This document shows positions 52,834 through 64,000 of a stretch of DNA of 64,000 bases, piece after piece. Location: contig OZ037767.1 in assembly GCA_964035545.1 (NCBI GenBank), positions 1 through 64,000 on the forward strand, written 5' to 3'. The position numbers were made by a program, and so were the translations under genes. Positions within the stretch are counted from its first letter, which is position 1, and each line of letters begins with the position of its first letter. The DNA comes from Bugula neritina. Taxonomy: Eukaryota; Bryozoa; Gymnolaemata; Cheilostomatida; Bugulidae. The notes below the pieces were generated by a model. That model did not search any database. It was not told where the DNA came from and worked only from the letters and a program-made list of their open reading frames with translations.

Positions 52834-53438
52834 CTATATATACTATATATACTATATATATATATATATAGTATATATATGGTATATATATGGTATATGT
52901 AGTATATAGTACACTTATATGATATATATATTATATATGTTATATAACGTATATATATATTATATATGTTATATAACGTATATATATATTATATATGTTA
53001 TATAACGTATATATATATTATTTATGTTATATAACGTATATATATATTATATATGTTATATAACGTATATATATATTATATATGTTATATAACGTATATA
53101 TATATTATATATGTTATATAACGTATATATATGTTATATATGTTATATAACGTAGTATCTCCACACCTTTTACCCAGAATCGGGAAGAACTGCTGGTAAT
53201 CAATATCTTCTGATTCCACTAAATCAGCCGGCTTGTCTTTTAAAATATCTAAAATATACAGAGTAGAGGTGAAGGTCACAGAGTAGAGATGAAGGTCACA
53301 CAGTAGAGGTGAAGGTCACAGAGTGGAGATGAAGGAATAAGAGTGATGGAAGTATAACTTACCAGAGAGAGGAGATCCCCGACATGCTAGAATGACACAG
53401 GCAAGAGTAATGAAAAGAAGTATATTAGCAGCAGCCAT
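52631..53438 (-). CDS. Small secreted prohormone-like precursor, 91 residues
   Basis: Three exons: 53438-53363, 53248-53174 and 52755-52631, phases 1 and 1. The protein starts MAAANILLFITLACVILAC, a clear signal peptide, followed by RGSPLSDILKDKP, an acidic middle (D-L-V-E-S-E-D-I-D-Y) and Q-Q-F-F-P-I-L-E-R-S-S-E-Y-G-F-P. The C-terminus is R-E-S-R-I-K-R-L-R-A-L-L-G-R-V-R. The Lys-Arg followed by LRALL and Gly-Arg is the arrangement of a dibasic cleavage site and an amidation signal, so an LRALL-amide peptide is conceivable. There are no cysteines after the signal peptide. The exon 3 acceptor must be the second AG of AGAG to keep the frame open. Product identity is inferred from architecture only. 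Confidence 0.6.
52765..53154. repeat. AT-rich arrays in intron 2 of the prohormone-like gene
   Basis: 52,765-52,900 is (TA)n-rich with TATATACTA units. 52,922-53,154 is a 29-bp array, about 8 copies, containing TATATGTTATATAACGTATA, in which GTTATATAAC is a perfect palindrome. Confidence 0.93.
53262..53340. repeat. 19-bp array in intron 1 of the prohormone-like gene
   Basis: AGAGTAGAGRTGAAGGTCAC repeats about four times within a 114-base intron. Confidence 0.88.
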
Positions 53439-54159
53439 CTCTGCACACACAAAGCATTAGCTTAATGCAATACTCCAACACAGAATGATAAGTGACATAA
53501 TGTGTTATTCCCACAAATTATATAGCAGTTAAAGAGTAACATGATACGGACTACGTAATTGGCTGCTCAAACAGATTTGGGCGGATGATGTAAGCTTAAT
53601 GGTAAAAGAGAAGTCTCTAATCAGAAACCTAATTACATTCTATATCAATGCTGTGCGGCATAAACTTTGTTTAGTAAATATAATTTAGCCAACACTAAAT
53701 TGTTTAATGTAAAAAATAATTACATAAAGTAATTGTAGAAACTTCAACTGAGTTGAAATACAATAATGAATATAAATAAACTGGCTACGAGCACACACCT
53801 ACAATGTCGTATATCAAATTATATAAACCCATTGACGTATTTGTAAATATTATAACATTACCTTTGTGTAGATAATATAACGTTTGTGTAGATATATGTG
53901 TTTATTAAGAGATATACATTACTATATTATAACTTATGTGCGTATATATATATACGTATTTATCAAGTTGTATATATTCCAAATATATTGTTGTATATTA
54001 TTATATTATATCATAACTATAGATATCACAAGATCATTGAAAGGATTTCATCAAAAAATAAAAAATATGACACAACAAAGAAATTGGCGAGAGAAAAGAA
54101 AATAAGAAATTTTTCTGGTTGTCCACATGTAAAAACACATTACGCAAACAATAATCGTA
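53439..54159. other. Spacer between prohormone-like gene and BROX
   Basis: AT-rich, presumably holding the promoter of the gene at 53438 and the BROX 3' end. A minus-strand AATAAA is at 53901-53906, about 510 bases after the BROX stop. No gene seen. Confidence 0.45.
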
Positions 54160-54318
54160 GTGTGACCAGGTAGTAGTGTGACCAGGTAGTAGTGTGACCA
54201 GGTAGTAGTGTGACCAGGTAGTAGTGTGACCAGGTAGTAGTGTGACCAGGTATCTGTGTGACCAGGTATCTGTGTGACCAGGTAGTAGTGTGACCAGGTA
54301 TCCGTGTGACCAGGTATT
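54160..54318. repeat. 13-bp array downstream of BROX, about 11 copies
   Basis: GTGTGACCAGGTA, followed by GTA, TCT or TCC variants (13-15 bases). It lies about 100 bases after the BROX stop, so probably in its 3' UTR. Confidence 0.93.
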
Positions 54319-54413
54319 AGAAATATTGGTAATACAGCCACAAATGCTGCTGCCGTTGTGTTTGTCAGCCAAGTAAATGGGTGGATAGAAGCAGCAGGGG
54401 CAGGGGGACAAGC

Positions 54414-57400
54414 TTACGACACAACACAGCCACTCCTGTTGTTGGGGTCTTTCTGAGAAGATGGAATGGACTCCTCCTTAACAGCAGGCAAATCCCCTTC
54501 CGCTTTCTTAGCTGCATCAGAGTTCTTAGGCTATATAAAGTACATATATATATTGTATAGAGTAGACTGTGGTCTCATAACATATATATATTGTATAGAG
54601 TAGACTGTGGTCTCATAACATATATATATATTGTATAGAGTAGACTGTGGTCTCATAACATATATATATATATTGTATAGAGTAGACTGTGGTCTCATAA
54701 CATATATATATTGTATAGAGTAGACTGTGGTCTCATAACATATATATATTGTATAGAGTAGACTGTGGTCTCATAACATATATATATTGTATAGAGTAGA
54801 CTGTGGTCTCATAACATATATATATTGTATAGAGTAGACTGTGGTCTCATAACATATATATATTGTATAGAGTAGACTGTGGTCTCATAACATATATATA
54901 TTGTATAGAGTAGACTGTGGTCTCATAACATATATATATTGTATAGAGTAGACTGTGGTCTCATAACATATATATATTGTATAGAGTAGACTGTGGTCTC
55001 ATAACATATATATATTGTATAGAGTAGACTGTGGTCTCATAACATATATATATTGTATAGAGTAGACTGTGGTCTCATAACATATATATATTGTATAGAG
55101 TAGACTGTGGTCTCATAACATATATATATTGTATAGAGTAGACTGAGGTCCACACTTACAGCTTCCTTTCCAGCCGCCACATTGGCTGCGATGTTGAAGG
55201 CTTTGTATGCCTCAGGAGTCCACAGAGGGTGGGCAGAGGGCAGTGTAAACTCCTCGGCTGTCACCATCCCGTATGATGCCTTCAAATCCAGGTCTGGGAG
55301 GGCTTCTGGTACTTTCTGGTGGTAACTAAATAATGTATAACACTATACCGTATAACTATACCGTATAACTATACACTGCATAACACGATACTGTATAACT
55401 ATACTGTATTACTATACACTGTATTACTATACTATGTATTACTATACTGTGTATTACTATATACTGTGTATTACTGTACAGTGTATTACTATACTGTGTA
55501 TTACTATATACTGTGAATTACTATACTGTGTATTACTATACTGTGTATTACTATACTGTGTATACTATACTGTGTATTACTATATACTGTGAATTACTAT
55601 ACTGTGTATTACTATATACTGTGTATTACTATACTGTGTATTACTATACTGTGTATTACTATATACTGTGTATAACTATATACTGTGTATTACAATATAC
55701 TGTGTATTACTATACTGTGTATACTATACTGTGTATTACTATATTGTGTATACTATACTGTGCTCCCTCCAAGACACTCTTTACTTACATAAAGCCATTC
55801 TCTCGCTGACACTTGTCTAGGGTTGTCTTCACCACCCGCCCTATCTTCCTAAAGAAGAGCTGAGTCTCGGGTTTAGCTGTGGTTCCCGGCCCTTTGGAAG
55901 CCGCGTACTCCGTTCCAGCTGCGCCAGCTTTGTCAAAGTCTATCATACATTGTATTGTTATATTGTATTACGATAATATATTATTACTATGTATTATTAC
56001 ATTGTATTATTACTATAATATGTTATATTGTTACATTATATTATGAATACTCACAAGTCACGCTTTCTTTCAGACATCTTATGGCTTCTCCACATTTATC
56101 TTGAGCCAGGAGGTGTTCCCCGTAGTACGAGTAGGCCTGTGATTGGTAGAAACTAGAAATACTCACTGCTGATTGGTAGAAACTAGAAATATTCACTGCT
56201 GATTGGTAGAAACTAGTAATACTCACTGCTGATTGGTAGAAACTAGAAATACTCACTGCTGATTGGTAGAAACTAGTAATACTCACTGCTGATTGGTAGA
56301 AACTAGTAATACTCACTGCTGATTGGTAGAAACTAGTAATACTCACTGCTGATTGGTAGAAACTAGTAATACTCACTGCTAATTGGTAGAAACTAGTAAT
56401 ACTCACTGCTGATTGGTAGAAACTAGTAATACTCACTGCTGATTGGTAGAAACTAGTAATACTCACTGCTGATTGGTAGAAACTAGTAATACTCACTGCT
56501 GATTGGTAGAAACTAGAAATACTCACTGCTGATTGGTAGAAACTAGTAATACTCACTGCTGATTGGTAGAAACTAGTAATACTCACTGCTGATTGGTAGA
56601 AACTAGTAATACTCACTGCTGATTGGTAGAAACTAGTAATACTCACTGCTAATTGGTAGAAACTAGTAATACTCACTGCTGATTGGTAGAAACTAGTAAT
56701 ACTCACTGCTGATTGGTAGAAACTAGAAATACTCACTGCTGATTGGTAGAAACTAGTAATACTCACTGCTGATTGGTAGAAACTAGAAATACTCACTGCT
56801 GATTGGTAGAAACTAGTAATACTCACTGCTGATTGGTAGAAACTGCTCTTCAGTAACAAATACTTCATCCATTTACCTGCTTCTTTGGGTTCCAGTGACT
56901 TGAGATTTTCTTCTGCAAAAGTAAGTGAAGATAGGTTAATGAGTTGCACATAATATAATATAATATAATATAATATAATATAATATAACATAACATAACA
57001 TAATGAATATAACATAACATAATATAACATAACATAATATAACATAACATAACATAATGAATATAACATAACATAATATAACATAATAAATATAACATAA
57101 TATAACATAATAATATATATATGTATGCTGATGATATAAAAATGAGACAAACCTGAGAGTTTAAACAGTTTAGAAGTCTCGTAACACAACCCAGCTATAA
57201 GACTCGGAGAGTGTTTCAGTTCGATTGCCCTAGCAATTGTCACTTCCTGAGCCTCTGCCTGTGATTGGTTGAAATATGCCTCAAGAACTCTTGCATCGAG
57301 ATCCGTGCCTGCTTCTGCGGGCTCTAGGAGGCGCGTGACTTGTTCCTGGTACGATATACACCTGCACTATCATATCAGGTGCTCAGTCTAATGAGTCTAT

Positions 57401-60143
57401 TCTATGTCACACACCGTCAGAGTACAAGTCACACGGTATCAGAGTACATGTCACACACTGTCAGAGCACATGTCACACACTGTCGGAGTACAAGTCACAC
57501 ACTGTCAGAGCACATGTCACACACTGTCAGAGCACATGTCACAGAACATGTCACACAGTGTCAGAGTACATGTCACACGGTGTCACAGCACATGTCATAC
57601 AGTGTCAGAGTATATGTCACACGGTGTCACAGCACATGCCACACAGTGTCAGAGTACATGTCACACACCGTCAGGGTACATGTCACAGATAGAATACCTT
57701 AACATAGCTGAAAACACCTGCAGCTTTCTTTAGACTTGTGTGTATCTCCTTGGCCTCCTCCATGCTAGGGCTAGACATTCAGAAAATATATGTATGTATT
57801 ATATTATATAGTTTGTATATATTATATTATATAGTTTATATATATTATATTATATAGTTTGTATATATTATATTATATAGTTTATATATATTATAATATA
57901 TAGTTTGTATATATTATATTATATAGTTTGTATATATTATATTATATAGTTTATATATATTATATTATATAGTTTATATATATTATATTATATAGTTTAT
58001 ATATATTATATTATATAGTTTATATATATTATATTATATAGTTTATATATATTATATTATATAGTTTATATATATTATATTATATAGTTTATATATATTA
58101 TATTATATAGTTTGTATATATTATATTATATAGTTTATATATATTATATTATATAGTTTATATATATTATATTATATAGTTTATATATATTATATTATAT
58201 AGTTTATATATATTATATTATATAGTTTATATATATTATATTATATAGTTTATATATATTATATTATATAGTTTGTATATATTATATTATATAGTTTGTA
58301 TATATTATATTATATAGTTTGTATATATTATATTATATAGTTTGTATATATTATATTATATAGTTTGTATATATTATATTATATAGTTTGTATATATTAT
58401 ATTATATAGTTTGTATATATTATATTATATAGTTTGTATATATTATATTATATAGTTTGTATATATTATATTATATAGTTTGTATATATTATATTATATA
58501 GTTTGTATATATTATATTATATAGTTTATATATATTATATTATATAGTTTGTATATATCATATTATATAGTTTGTATATATTATATTATATAGTTTGTAT
58601 ATATTATATTATATAGTTTATATATATTATATTATATAGTTTGTATATATCATATTATATAGTTTGTATGTATTATATTATATAGTTTGTATATATTATA
58701 TTATATAGTTTGTACAAATGAGTTGCCACTTACTCGTCAATAGATGCAATCTTAGAGGCGTGCTTTGTGTACCATAAGCCAATATTAAGGCACATGTTCA
58801 GCAACTCAAACACTGTATCATATTGCTCCCTGCGTAACAGAATGTACTGTAACAGTATATAACATGTACTGTGACAGTATTAACATGTACTGTCACAGTA
58901 TATAACATGTACTGTCACAGTATATAACATGTACTGTCACAGTATATAACATGTACTGTCACAGGATAGCCTATGCTCCAAGCACCTGTAGACAACAAGC
59001 ACTGAAAGCACTTTCTAGACTGAGAACCTACTGAGGAGTTTGTCCTTTGAGAGTGTGGGTCCACCTAAAGCGCAGTCCATGACGCACCTTGCTGGAGTTA
59101 GCACCACCACTCTCACCACTTTCTAGACTGTGAATGAATCCATGCAGCAGACTAAAATACTTTTCTTGGTTATTCTGAATAGATTCCAGATCTCTGCCAG
59201 GATCAGTGATGGCATTCAGTAAGTCTGTCCTCGCTTGTCGGGCCTCCCTGTTCCATTCATAGAAAATGTGAGATACAACTTATCTGACTGCAGATACAAC
59301 TAATCTGACTGCAGATACAACTAATCTGACTGCAGATACAACTAATTTAACTGCAGATATAACTAATCTAACTGCAGATATAACTAATCTGACTGCAGAT
59401 ATAACTAATCTGACTGCAGATACAACTAATCTGACTGCAGATATAACTAATCTGACTGCAGATATAACTAATCTGACTGCAGATATAACTTATCTGACTG
59501 CAGATACAACTTATCTAACTAATCTGATTTTAAGCTGATGTCTTTCAAATTCTCCAAGCTACATTTGTCACGAAGAAAATTTTGAATCCACCCACTCAAC
59601 TTGTGTAGTTAAGTTGCCCTTTGAGTTTAGCTTTAAGACGGGTGTACAGTGGAATATCGAATCAAATGGGTCAGCAACAATAAACGATCACAAGGAACAT
59701 GGTGATATTAATTGCTAATTACTATTAGTATTACTATTAGTCATTCGAGTTAATCCCAGTTCCACTAAGTGACTGTGAGTCACTGCAACAGTAAAACAGA
59801 TACAATTACTGAATTAGTATTACAATGAGCAATCACTATCACTGTGAAAGAGTAACACTAACACCGAGTAACAGTAACACTAACAGTAATTCAAATTGTA
59901 AATCAAAATGAAAATCAAAATGTTCATGTTGTGACTATTCACTAATCAGAGTGAAGCATTGTCGTTGTGATCATATGTATCATATTGATATTACATCATA
60001 AATAAAGTTAATCATTATTAAACTGTACATGCATATACATACAGACATAGTTTTTGTGGCTCTCCAGTTTGTGCTGCACTTTTAAAATCAAAGTTTTGTA
60101 CAGCTGTTGCTTTGAGCGGATTTCTATGAAACCAATGGGCCAT
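54414..60143 (-). CDS. BROX: BROX, Bro1-domain protein with C-terminal CAAX box
   Basis: Ten exons: 60143-60043, 59247-59032, 58829-58734, 57770-57698, 57345-57153, 56912-56827, 56136-56055, 55939-55789, 55325-55160 and 54530-54414. All phases agree, giving 426 residues against 411 in human BROX. The start [14 protein letters not shown] matches the family. Further matches are [79 protein letters not shown] and [14 protein letters not shown]. The protein ends GCVVS, a farnesylation-type CAAX. BROX binds ESCRT-III (CHMP) proteins through its Bro1 domain and acts at membranes, notably in nuclear-envelope repair; the lipid anchor supports this. Exons 6 and 7 are separated by an intron made only of 30-bp repeats derived from the exon end. 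Confidence 0.92.
54545..55150. repeat. 36-bp array filling BROX intron 9, about 17 copies
   Basis: The unit contains TATTGTATAGAGTAGACTGT then GGTCTCATAACATATATA. Length varies only in the TA run. Confidence 0.96.
55335..55765. repeat. ACTATACTGTGTATT array in BROX intron 8
   Basis: Units of 15 and 17 bases (with or without an extra TA), with a few GTGAATT and GTGTATA variants, about 25 copies. Confidence 0.94.
56137..56826 (-). repeat. 30-bp array that constitutes BROX intron 6, exactly 23 units
   Basis: The intron is 690 bases, 23 units of 30. On the minus strand each unit is gtgagtattact followed by agtttctaccaatcagca. The second part is a copy of the last 18 bases of exon 6, and the first is the 5' splice site. 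The last unit ends caatcacag, giving the acceptor for exon 7. The array is open in the exon frame throughout, so retention would add about 230 residues with repeats of [10 protein letters not shown]. Joining across it gives F-Y-Q-S-A-A-Y-S-Y-Y-G-E, which matches the uninterrupted BROX family sequence, so it is an intron. Confidence 0.93.
56945..57118. repeat. ATAACATA/ATAATATA array in BROX intron 5
   Basis: Pentamer-based repeat of TATAA, AACAT and ATAAC with two longer TAATGAATATAACAT units. Confidence 0.92.
57405..57685. repeat. 20-bp array in BROX intron 4
   Basis: GTCAGAGTACATGTCACACA with variants AGCACATG and ACACGGTG, about 13 copies. Confidence 0.93.
57790..58712. repeat. 23-bp AT array filling BROX intron 3, about 40 copies
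   Basis: ATTATATAGTTTGTATATAT, alternating GTTTGTA and GTTTATA. Copies of each variant occur in runs, with GTTTATA in the left half and GTTTGTA from about 58,270 to 58,520, as expected of recent local expansions. Confidence 0.96.
58840..58965. repeat. 22-bp array in BROX intron 2
   Basis: GTACTGTCACAGTATATAACAT, about six copies. ACTGTCACAGT is nearly palindromic. Confidence 0.94.
59270..59520. repeat. 21-bp array in BROX intron 1
   Basis: CTGCAGATACAACTAATCTGA, about 12 copies, at the 3' end of the intron, abutting exon 2. Confidence 0.95.
59521..60042. other. Remainder of BROX intron 1
   Basis: 59,715-59,890 has the three-base texture seen elsewhere (ATTAGTATTACTATTAG, AACAGTAACACTAACAG). 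Nothing else is supported. Confidence 0.55.
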
Positions 60144-62445
60144 TGCGGAAATGTCAAGTGATTGTTAACGAGTCCAGTTTAAACACTTTACAATTAGACT
60201 TGCTCTATTAGACCAAAATAAAGTCGGTACAGCTCGGATCTTTTCGTATACAGTAAGTTGTGACGCAACTACACAAATAACCCAATTGGTGTATCCCGTA
60301 TCACAGTATAATATTATTATTAAAAATAAAGATATCGTAGCGTAGATGTTGTTTACATGACCTGAAGACAATGAGGAAAATAAACCTGTTTACTACACAT
60401 AGCGCAACGTGATTCGAGAGTGCGGGAGAAATCAACAACGCAGACGAACACGCGCAGGTCAGTGAACGCAAGAGCTTGCATTAAATCTAACTATGCCCCT
60501 CAAGCTGCAGCAGTAATGATGAAAGAGTAACGTTCGTTAGAGCAAACAGCCTAACTTTATTCTTTCTTTGCTGGAATAACCAAATACTATTACTATTAGG
60601 TCAGGTGAGTATAGTACTACTGTTAGTGTTGTGCCTACAGTACTGAGTACTAAGTTGCTCTTGGCTTTGAGTTTCAGTTTGAGTTTGGTTACAAATTTAA
60701 AATAATACTAATAGTGATAGTAATACCCACTCACACTGTTATTAATTATTAATGTTTAATGGTATTGGTTATTCATTATGATTATAACTATCAGTTGACA
60801 TAATAATAATAATCGTTTTAAGATTAAGACAAAATGGCATAAGGCTTCATGATAATCATAATGTCTTATGCTTATACTTATAGTTATACTTAGACTAATA
60901 CTAATAGAGTAATACTAATAGTAATGGTAATACTAATACTAATAGTAATAGTATTCGTTCAACGTATACAGCCGTTGTCCTTACACGCATTCGTATTGAT
61001 ATTGATATTGTTGATGTTATCAAGTTTAGGTGTAATCTATGGCTATTGCTACCGTTAGTGTTAGTCCAATATGAATAGTAATAAGTTCACTAATAACTAT
61101 AAGTTTTACAGTTAAACTTAATGCTATACTTATTAAATTGATAATTCATTTATTTATATTATCATTGTCATTGTGCACCTTTATTTATTTTTACTATTTT
61201 ATTTGCAATTACGTTTCTGCAATCGGACATCAATTCTAAATATCCGATGTCTAATCCAAATTATGATATTTAATATGACTATAGTAAAGTAAATAGAATT
61301 GCGAAATTTACATTTGAAATTGATGTTGATGTTAGCCACTTAGTTTTACTATTGATCATGATGGTTAGAAACTTACAAATTATATTTGCTTTTAAAGTCA
61401 TTCCTTTAAACTTTATAATTATTAATGGTTAACTCGATACAAAAAAATTAACTTCTAGGTCATGTTAAATTACTGGTGATGTTTAGAAGTTTGTTTATTT
61501 TTAAACCAAATATATATATATAATATATTAATATTACAAATAAACATTGACTATAAGATTAGTGCTAGTGAGTAAAACAAATTCAGTTAGCATGCCTTGT
61601 ACTCATTATCATAACACTATAATAATTGTTACTATTAAATATTGGCAATTACCACCACCACTCTACGTGTGCTTTTACCTTGTTACTTACATAATTATTC
61701 ATATACTAAAACAGTTTGAAGCATGAATGCAAGTTTTGTTGAGTATAATATTTATAGTGGCCTACAAATATATGTAAATATTCCAAATGGAATAGTCATG
61801 ACATGTTTTCTTGCTGTTTCATTGAAAATAAGTGGCAAGTTTGACCTGAGACAGTCAACTGGTATAGGACAATAAAAGGTAATATAACACTGGTGTTATC
61901 ACCAGATTTAGTACAGCATTCTATAAGGCATTCTATAAGGCATTCTATGACATACCCTTCATACAAATAGGCCTTTTCACCAGCTGCTTTCTGTGGTAAT
62001 ATTGTGGCTTTGCTAACACAATCAAAGTTGAGTTAAGCCCAATTAGTTTGTTTCCCAGTTTGTTAAGGCATAGCTTAGGCAACAGCTGTTATCATTTCTT
62101 AATGAAGGACTGGTATCACGAGCCCGTCTTGCTGAGTAATTGTCTGTGGTTACATGGGCAGTGGTGTTGATTACTCGCACTTGTCTACTAACCCATCAAG
62201 TAGACAGGGGGTTCACCTAGCTAAAGGCCAACTTCCAACTGCTTTTCCTTAGATATATTTTCTGAAAAACCCACCATGACGCTGGAATAGCCAAGGTTTA
62301 GTTACTTGTGTCTAAAAAAGAGGAGTCTTTTTATTTTTATGATGGTGCAACTGTTTGTGATTTCCCCTTTCTATCCACCCCTGATAATTTGCTTAACCAG
62401 CTGTGACCACAGAGCCACCACAGAGCTGATGCGTAGAGGAGACAA
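60144..62445. other. BROX upstream region and AT-rich spacer
   Basis: 60,385-60,480 is CpG-bearing (GCGCAACGTG, GAACACGCGCAG) amid AT-rich DNA and ends in a + strand donor-like CGCAG before gtcagt, as a first noncoding exon of a divergent transcript might. 60,590-61,100 carries dense ATAGTAATA and GTTAGTGTTAG texture. No coding frame is convincing to 62,445. Confidence 0.4.
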
Positions 62446-63971
62446 AATGGCTGCAGGACACACTAAGAGCCCATTGTTTGTTCCGTAGTCCTTTTAGTCT
62501 CTGTTTATTATACTCTATACTATATGATACTCTACTCTATACCTTATAATACTCTATACTATATAATACTCTATACTATATAATACTCCATACTGTATAA
62601 TACTCTATACTGTATAATACTCTATACTGTATAATACTCTATACTATATAATACTCTATACTATATAATACTCTATACTATATAATACTCTATACTGTAT
62701 AATACTCTATACTATATATACTATATACTTTATAATACTCTATACTATATAATACTCTATACTATATAATACTCTATACTGTATAATACTCTATACTGTA
62801 TAATACTCTATACTGTATAATACTCTATACTATATAATACTCTATACTATATAATACTCTATACTATATAATACTCTATACTATATAATACTCCATACTG
62901 TATAATACTCTATACTGTATAATACTCTATACTATATAATACTCTATACTATATAATACTCTATACTATATAATACTCTATACTATATAATACTCTATAC
63001 TGTATAATACTCTATACTGTATAATACTCTATACTATATAATACTCTATACTATATAATACTCTATACTATATAATACTCTATACTATATAATACTCTAT
63101 ACTGTATAATACTCTATACTGTATAATACTCTATACTGTATAATACTCTATACTGTATAATACTCTATACTGTATAATACTCTATACTGTATAATACTCT
63201 ATACTATATAATACTCTATACTATATAATACTCTATACCTTATAATACTCTATACCTTATAATACTCTATACTATATAATACTCTATACTATATAATACT
63301 CTATACTATATAATACTTTATACTGTATAATACTCTACACTATATAATACTCTATACTATATAATACTCTATACCTTATAATACTCTATACTATATAATA
63401 CTCTATACTGTATAATACTCTATACTATATAATACTCTATACTATATAATACTCTATACTATATAGTACTCTATACTATATAATACTCTATACTATATAA
63501 TACTCTATACTATATAATACTCTATACCATATAATACTCTATACTATATAATACTTTATACTATATAATACTCTATACCTTATAATACTCTATACCTTAT
63601 AATACTCTATACTATATAATACTCTATACTATATAATACTCTATACCTTATAATACTCTATACTATATAATACTCTATACCATATAATACTCTATACCTT
63701 ATAATACTCGTCTCTATTATTCTTGTGGTTTCTTTGTTCTGGTAGTGTATAACTTTGTGGTAAGCTGAGGCCTCTCTTGCAAATTGTTATTGGCAATGAG
63801 GTAGACCACAGTTTCTATAGCCCTTGTTCCTCCCAACAATACAGTAGAGTATGCTGTCACATATACCTAACCCACCCCCCACTCTATGACTGTCTTATAA
63901 AACAACCCCTTAGCTCAGTACATTCAGTATTCAGGACTTTCCACATCAACAAATGTTTCCAAAGAATTTAA
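62446..63971 (+). CDS. Tentative two-exon gene at the right edge
   Basis: ATG in a strong context (acaaaATGG) opens M-A-A-G-H-T-K-S-P-L-F-V and is cut by a donor-like gtagtc at about 62,485. After the 17-bp array and an acceptor-like caacaatacag, a phase-compatible frame runs from 63,845 to a TAA at 63,969-63,971: RVCCHIYLTHPPLYDCLIKQ and so on. No family is recognised. The minus strand of 63,873-63,716 is also open (V-Y-V-T-A-Y-S-T-V-L-L-G-G), which weakens the call. Confidence 0.22.
62505..63705. repeat. 17-bp array, about 70 copies
   Basis: CTATACTATATAATACT with TACTGTATAA and TACCTTATAA variants. Same style as the intronic arrays, so it may mark an intron of a gene at the right edge. 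Confidence 0.96.
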
Positions 63972-64000
63972 TGTCCAGCCTGCTTTATAATTGCAGATTT

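Noticed and set aside
56041-57243. A 400-codon frame with repeated [10 protein letters not shown] as a coding repeat protein
   Set aside because: The ends are BROX exons 5 to 7. The BROX family sequence is continuous across the array, and clean GT-AG sites remove it exactly, so I treat the repeats as intronic.

Overview
The window looks like one end of an animal chromosome read from the tip inward (inference). It opens with about 8.2 kb of a perfect 7-base repeat, C-rich on the + strand, so the G-rich strand reads TTTGGGG toward the left end. That is the correct orientation for a telomere, but the repeat is not TTAGGG. The unique sequence is AT-rich and its genes are split into many short exons with GT-AG introns. 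They encode animal-type proteins: BROX with a CAAX tail, a CNBD2-like cyclic-nucleotide-binding protein, a pentraxin/PAN protein and a secreted prohormone-like peptide. A LINE of CR1/L2 type is also present. An early-branching animal is possible, but I cannot name the species.

Layout. 1-8437: telomere plus a 230-base zone of variant 7-mers. 8.4-23 kb: subtelomeric AT-rich DNA with three diverged tandem copies of a roughly 3 kb unit. Short exon-like segments in these copies keep their reading frames. 23.1-24.15 kb: a decayed proteasome beta-2 (PSMB7-type) gene, + strand. 24.4-30.1 kb: minus-strand exon fragments (a good two-exon C-terminus and C2H2 zinc-finger-like pieces), an upstream segment related to the subtelomeric unit, and a long inverted repeat. 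31.1-35.4 kb: an intact two-ORF LINE. 36.6-43.5 kb: CNBD2-like gene, + strand, 13 exons, about 702 residues. 44.7-46.9 kb: two single terminal exons of unrecognised genes. 47.3-52.0 kb: secreted pentraxin/PAN gene, minus strand, six exons, 346 residues. 52.6-53.4 kb: small secreted prohormone-like gene, minus strand, three exons, 91 residues. 54.4-60.1 kb: BROX, minus strand, ten exons, 426 residues. 60.1-64 kb: AT-rich DNA, a large 17-bp array and a tentative + strand gene.

The most striking structural feature is that, from about 36 kb on, most introns longer than about 100 bases are filled with a tandem array private to that intron, while exons stay clean. In at least two cases the repeat unit contains a copy of the neighbouring exon/intron junction. 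BROX intron 6 is exactly 23 units of 30 bp, each carrying the last 18 exon bases plus the 5' splice site. This looks like intron growth, or birth, by tandem duplication of a splice junction.

Exon models were assembled by eye from splice signals, phase agreement and family resemblance. No database search or transcript evidence was available.
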